Positions 63,601 to 64,000 of a DNA stretch of 64,000 nucleotides are shown one piece after another (position 1 is the stretch's first letter; each line of letters begins with the position of its first letter). The notes under the pieces are model-generated. The model was not told where the DNA came from, did not search any database, and worked only from the letters and a program-made list of their open reading frames with translations. Source of the stretch: Cafeteria roenbergensis (lineage: Eukaryota > Sar > Bigyra > Bicosoecida > Cafeteriaceae); assembly GCA_008330645.1 (NCBI GenBank), contig VLTN01000082.1, positions 1 through 64,000 of the forward strand, read 5' to 3'. A program made the position numbers and the translations under genes.

Positions 63601-64000
63601 GTCTGCGGACGGCAAGGTGGCGCCGCCCCAGGCTCCCGCCGCCGCTCGCGCCCCGGCTGGGCCCGCGGGGGCGCCGGGAAAGGCCCAGCCCTCGGTAGGC
63701 AAGACGGCGCCGGCGCCGGCAGCGCCTCTGCAGGTCAAGGTGGACGAGCGAGCTGCCGTGCCCGACGGGGCCGCCATCGAGGCCGCGGCGGGGGACGGCG
63801 CCGGGACCGACGGCGTTGACACCGGGGACCTGGACTCTGCCGTGGAGCGGCGCGGGTTCAACCCGCTGGAGACCCCGATCGAGGTGGTGAACATGCTGCT
63901 GGTGGCGCCGGTGCGGCGCCAGCTCGTCGACTCGGTGAACGCCTTTGTCAATGAGCGCTGCGCTGTGCACGTGAAGCCGCCGTCGGACGACGACGACGAC
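60669..64000 (+). CDS. Two-span membrane protein with EF-hand, 3' end outside window
   Basis: Model: exon 1 contributes only the ATG (60669-60671, followed at once by GTGAGG), exon 2 is 60893-61143, exon 3 runs from 61573 to the window edge in one open frame. Donors GTGAGG and GTGAGA and acceptors TACTGCAG and CCCGCAG keep phase. About 894 codons are visible. Membrane spans: about 14-37 (VFCLILTLALVAGLWIGIATVLG) and 621-645 (AVLLSVGMALLVALALTGFLMVYM), leaving a 580-residue lumenal or extracellular part with many Cys and a perfect EF-hand loop, DRDKDGFVTTEE, near 285. A Gly/Ala/Pro-rich cytosolic tail follows, ending in an acidic run at the edge. No family recognised; calcium binding in the lumen is the only functional clue. 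Confidence 0.65.

Overview
The window is nuclear DNA of a very GC-rich, compact protist. The eukaryotic signs are spliced genes with short GT-AG introns (donor nearly always GTGAG, acceptor CGCAG or TGCAG, often after a C-rich tract) and eukaryote-only families: exportin-4, EML-type WD proteins, CHTOP/Aly-like export factor, cytochrome oxidase subunit Vb and NDRG. I cannot name the species. A GC-rich heterotrophic stramenopile (bicosoecid-like), haptophyte or similar flagellate would fit; this is inference from gene content and composition only.

Layout. (1) 1-12 kb is a retrotransposon-rich accessory block. Seven copies, mostly 3' fragments, of one non-LTR (LINE) element with a restriction-like endonuclease lie in the same orientation, head to tail. 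They flank on both sides a complete gene for a Crinkler/RHS-type P-loop NTPase plus nuclease protein (6799-10299, minus). (2) 12.5-14.2 kb holds an ankyrin-repeat gene with very recently multiplied repeats. (3) 15-64 kb is ordinary dense gene space of 14 to 15 genes: four type II membrane glycosyltransferases (15161, 37370, 46824, 50023), exportin-4, a KH/RGG RNA-binding protein, a TFIIB-related protein with a coiled-coil extension, a giant EF-hand/EML protein, a CHTOP-like mRNA export adaptor, two mitochondrial proteins from a shared promoter, a proline iminopeptidase, a membrane-anchored NDRG protein, a large polytopic receptor-like protein, and a two-span membrane protein that runs off the right edge.

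The genes do not form one pathway. Two themes recur. Secretory-pathway glycosylation is represented by four different Golgi-type enzymes, and RNA handling and nuclear export by exportin-4, the CHTOP-like adaptor and the KH/RGG protein. Most genes after 18 kb lie in divergent pairs separated by about 240-530 bp or in convergent pairs with short 3' gaps. First coding exons are often tiny and encode just a start codon, a membrane anchor or a mitochondrial presequence.

Exon models were built by hand from frame and splice-site agreement and have not been tested with transcripts. All family assignments are from recognised motifs, not searches.
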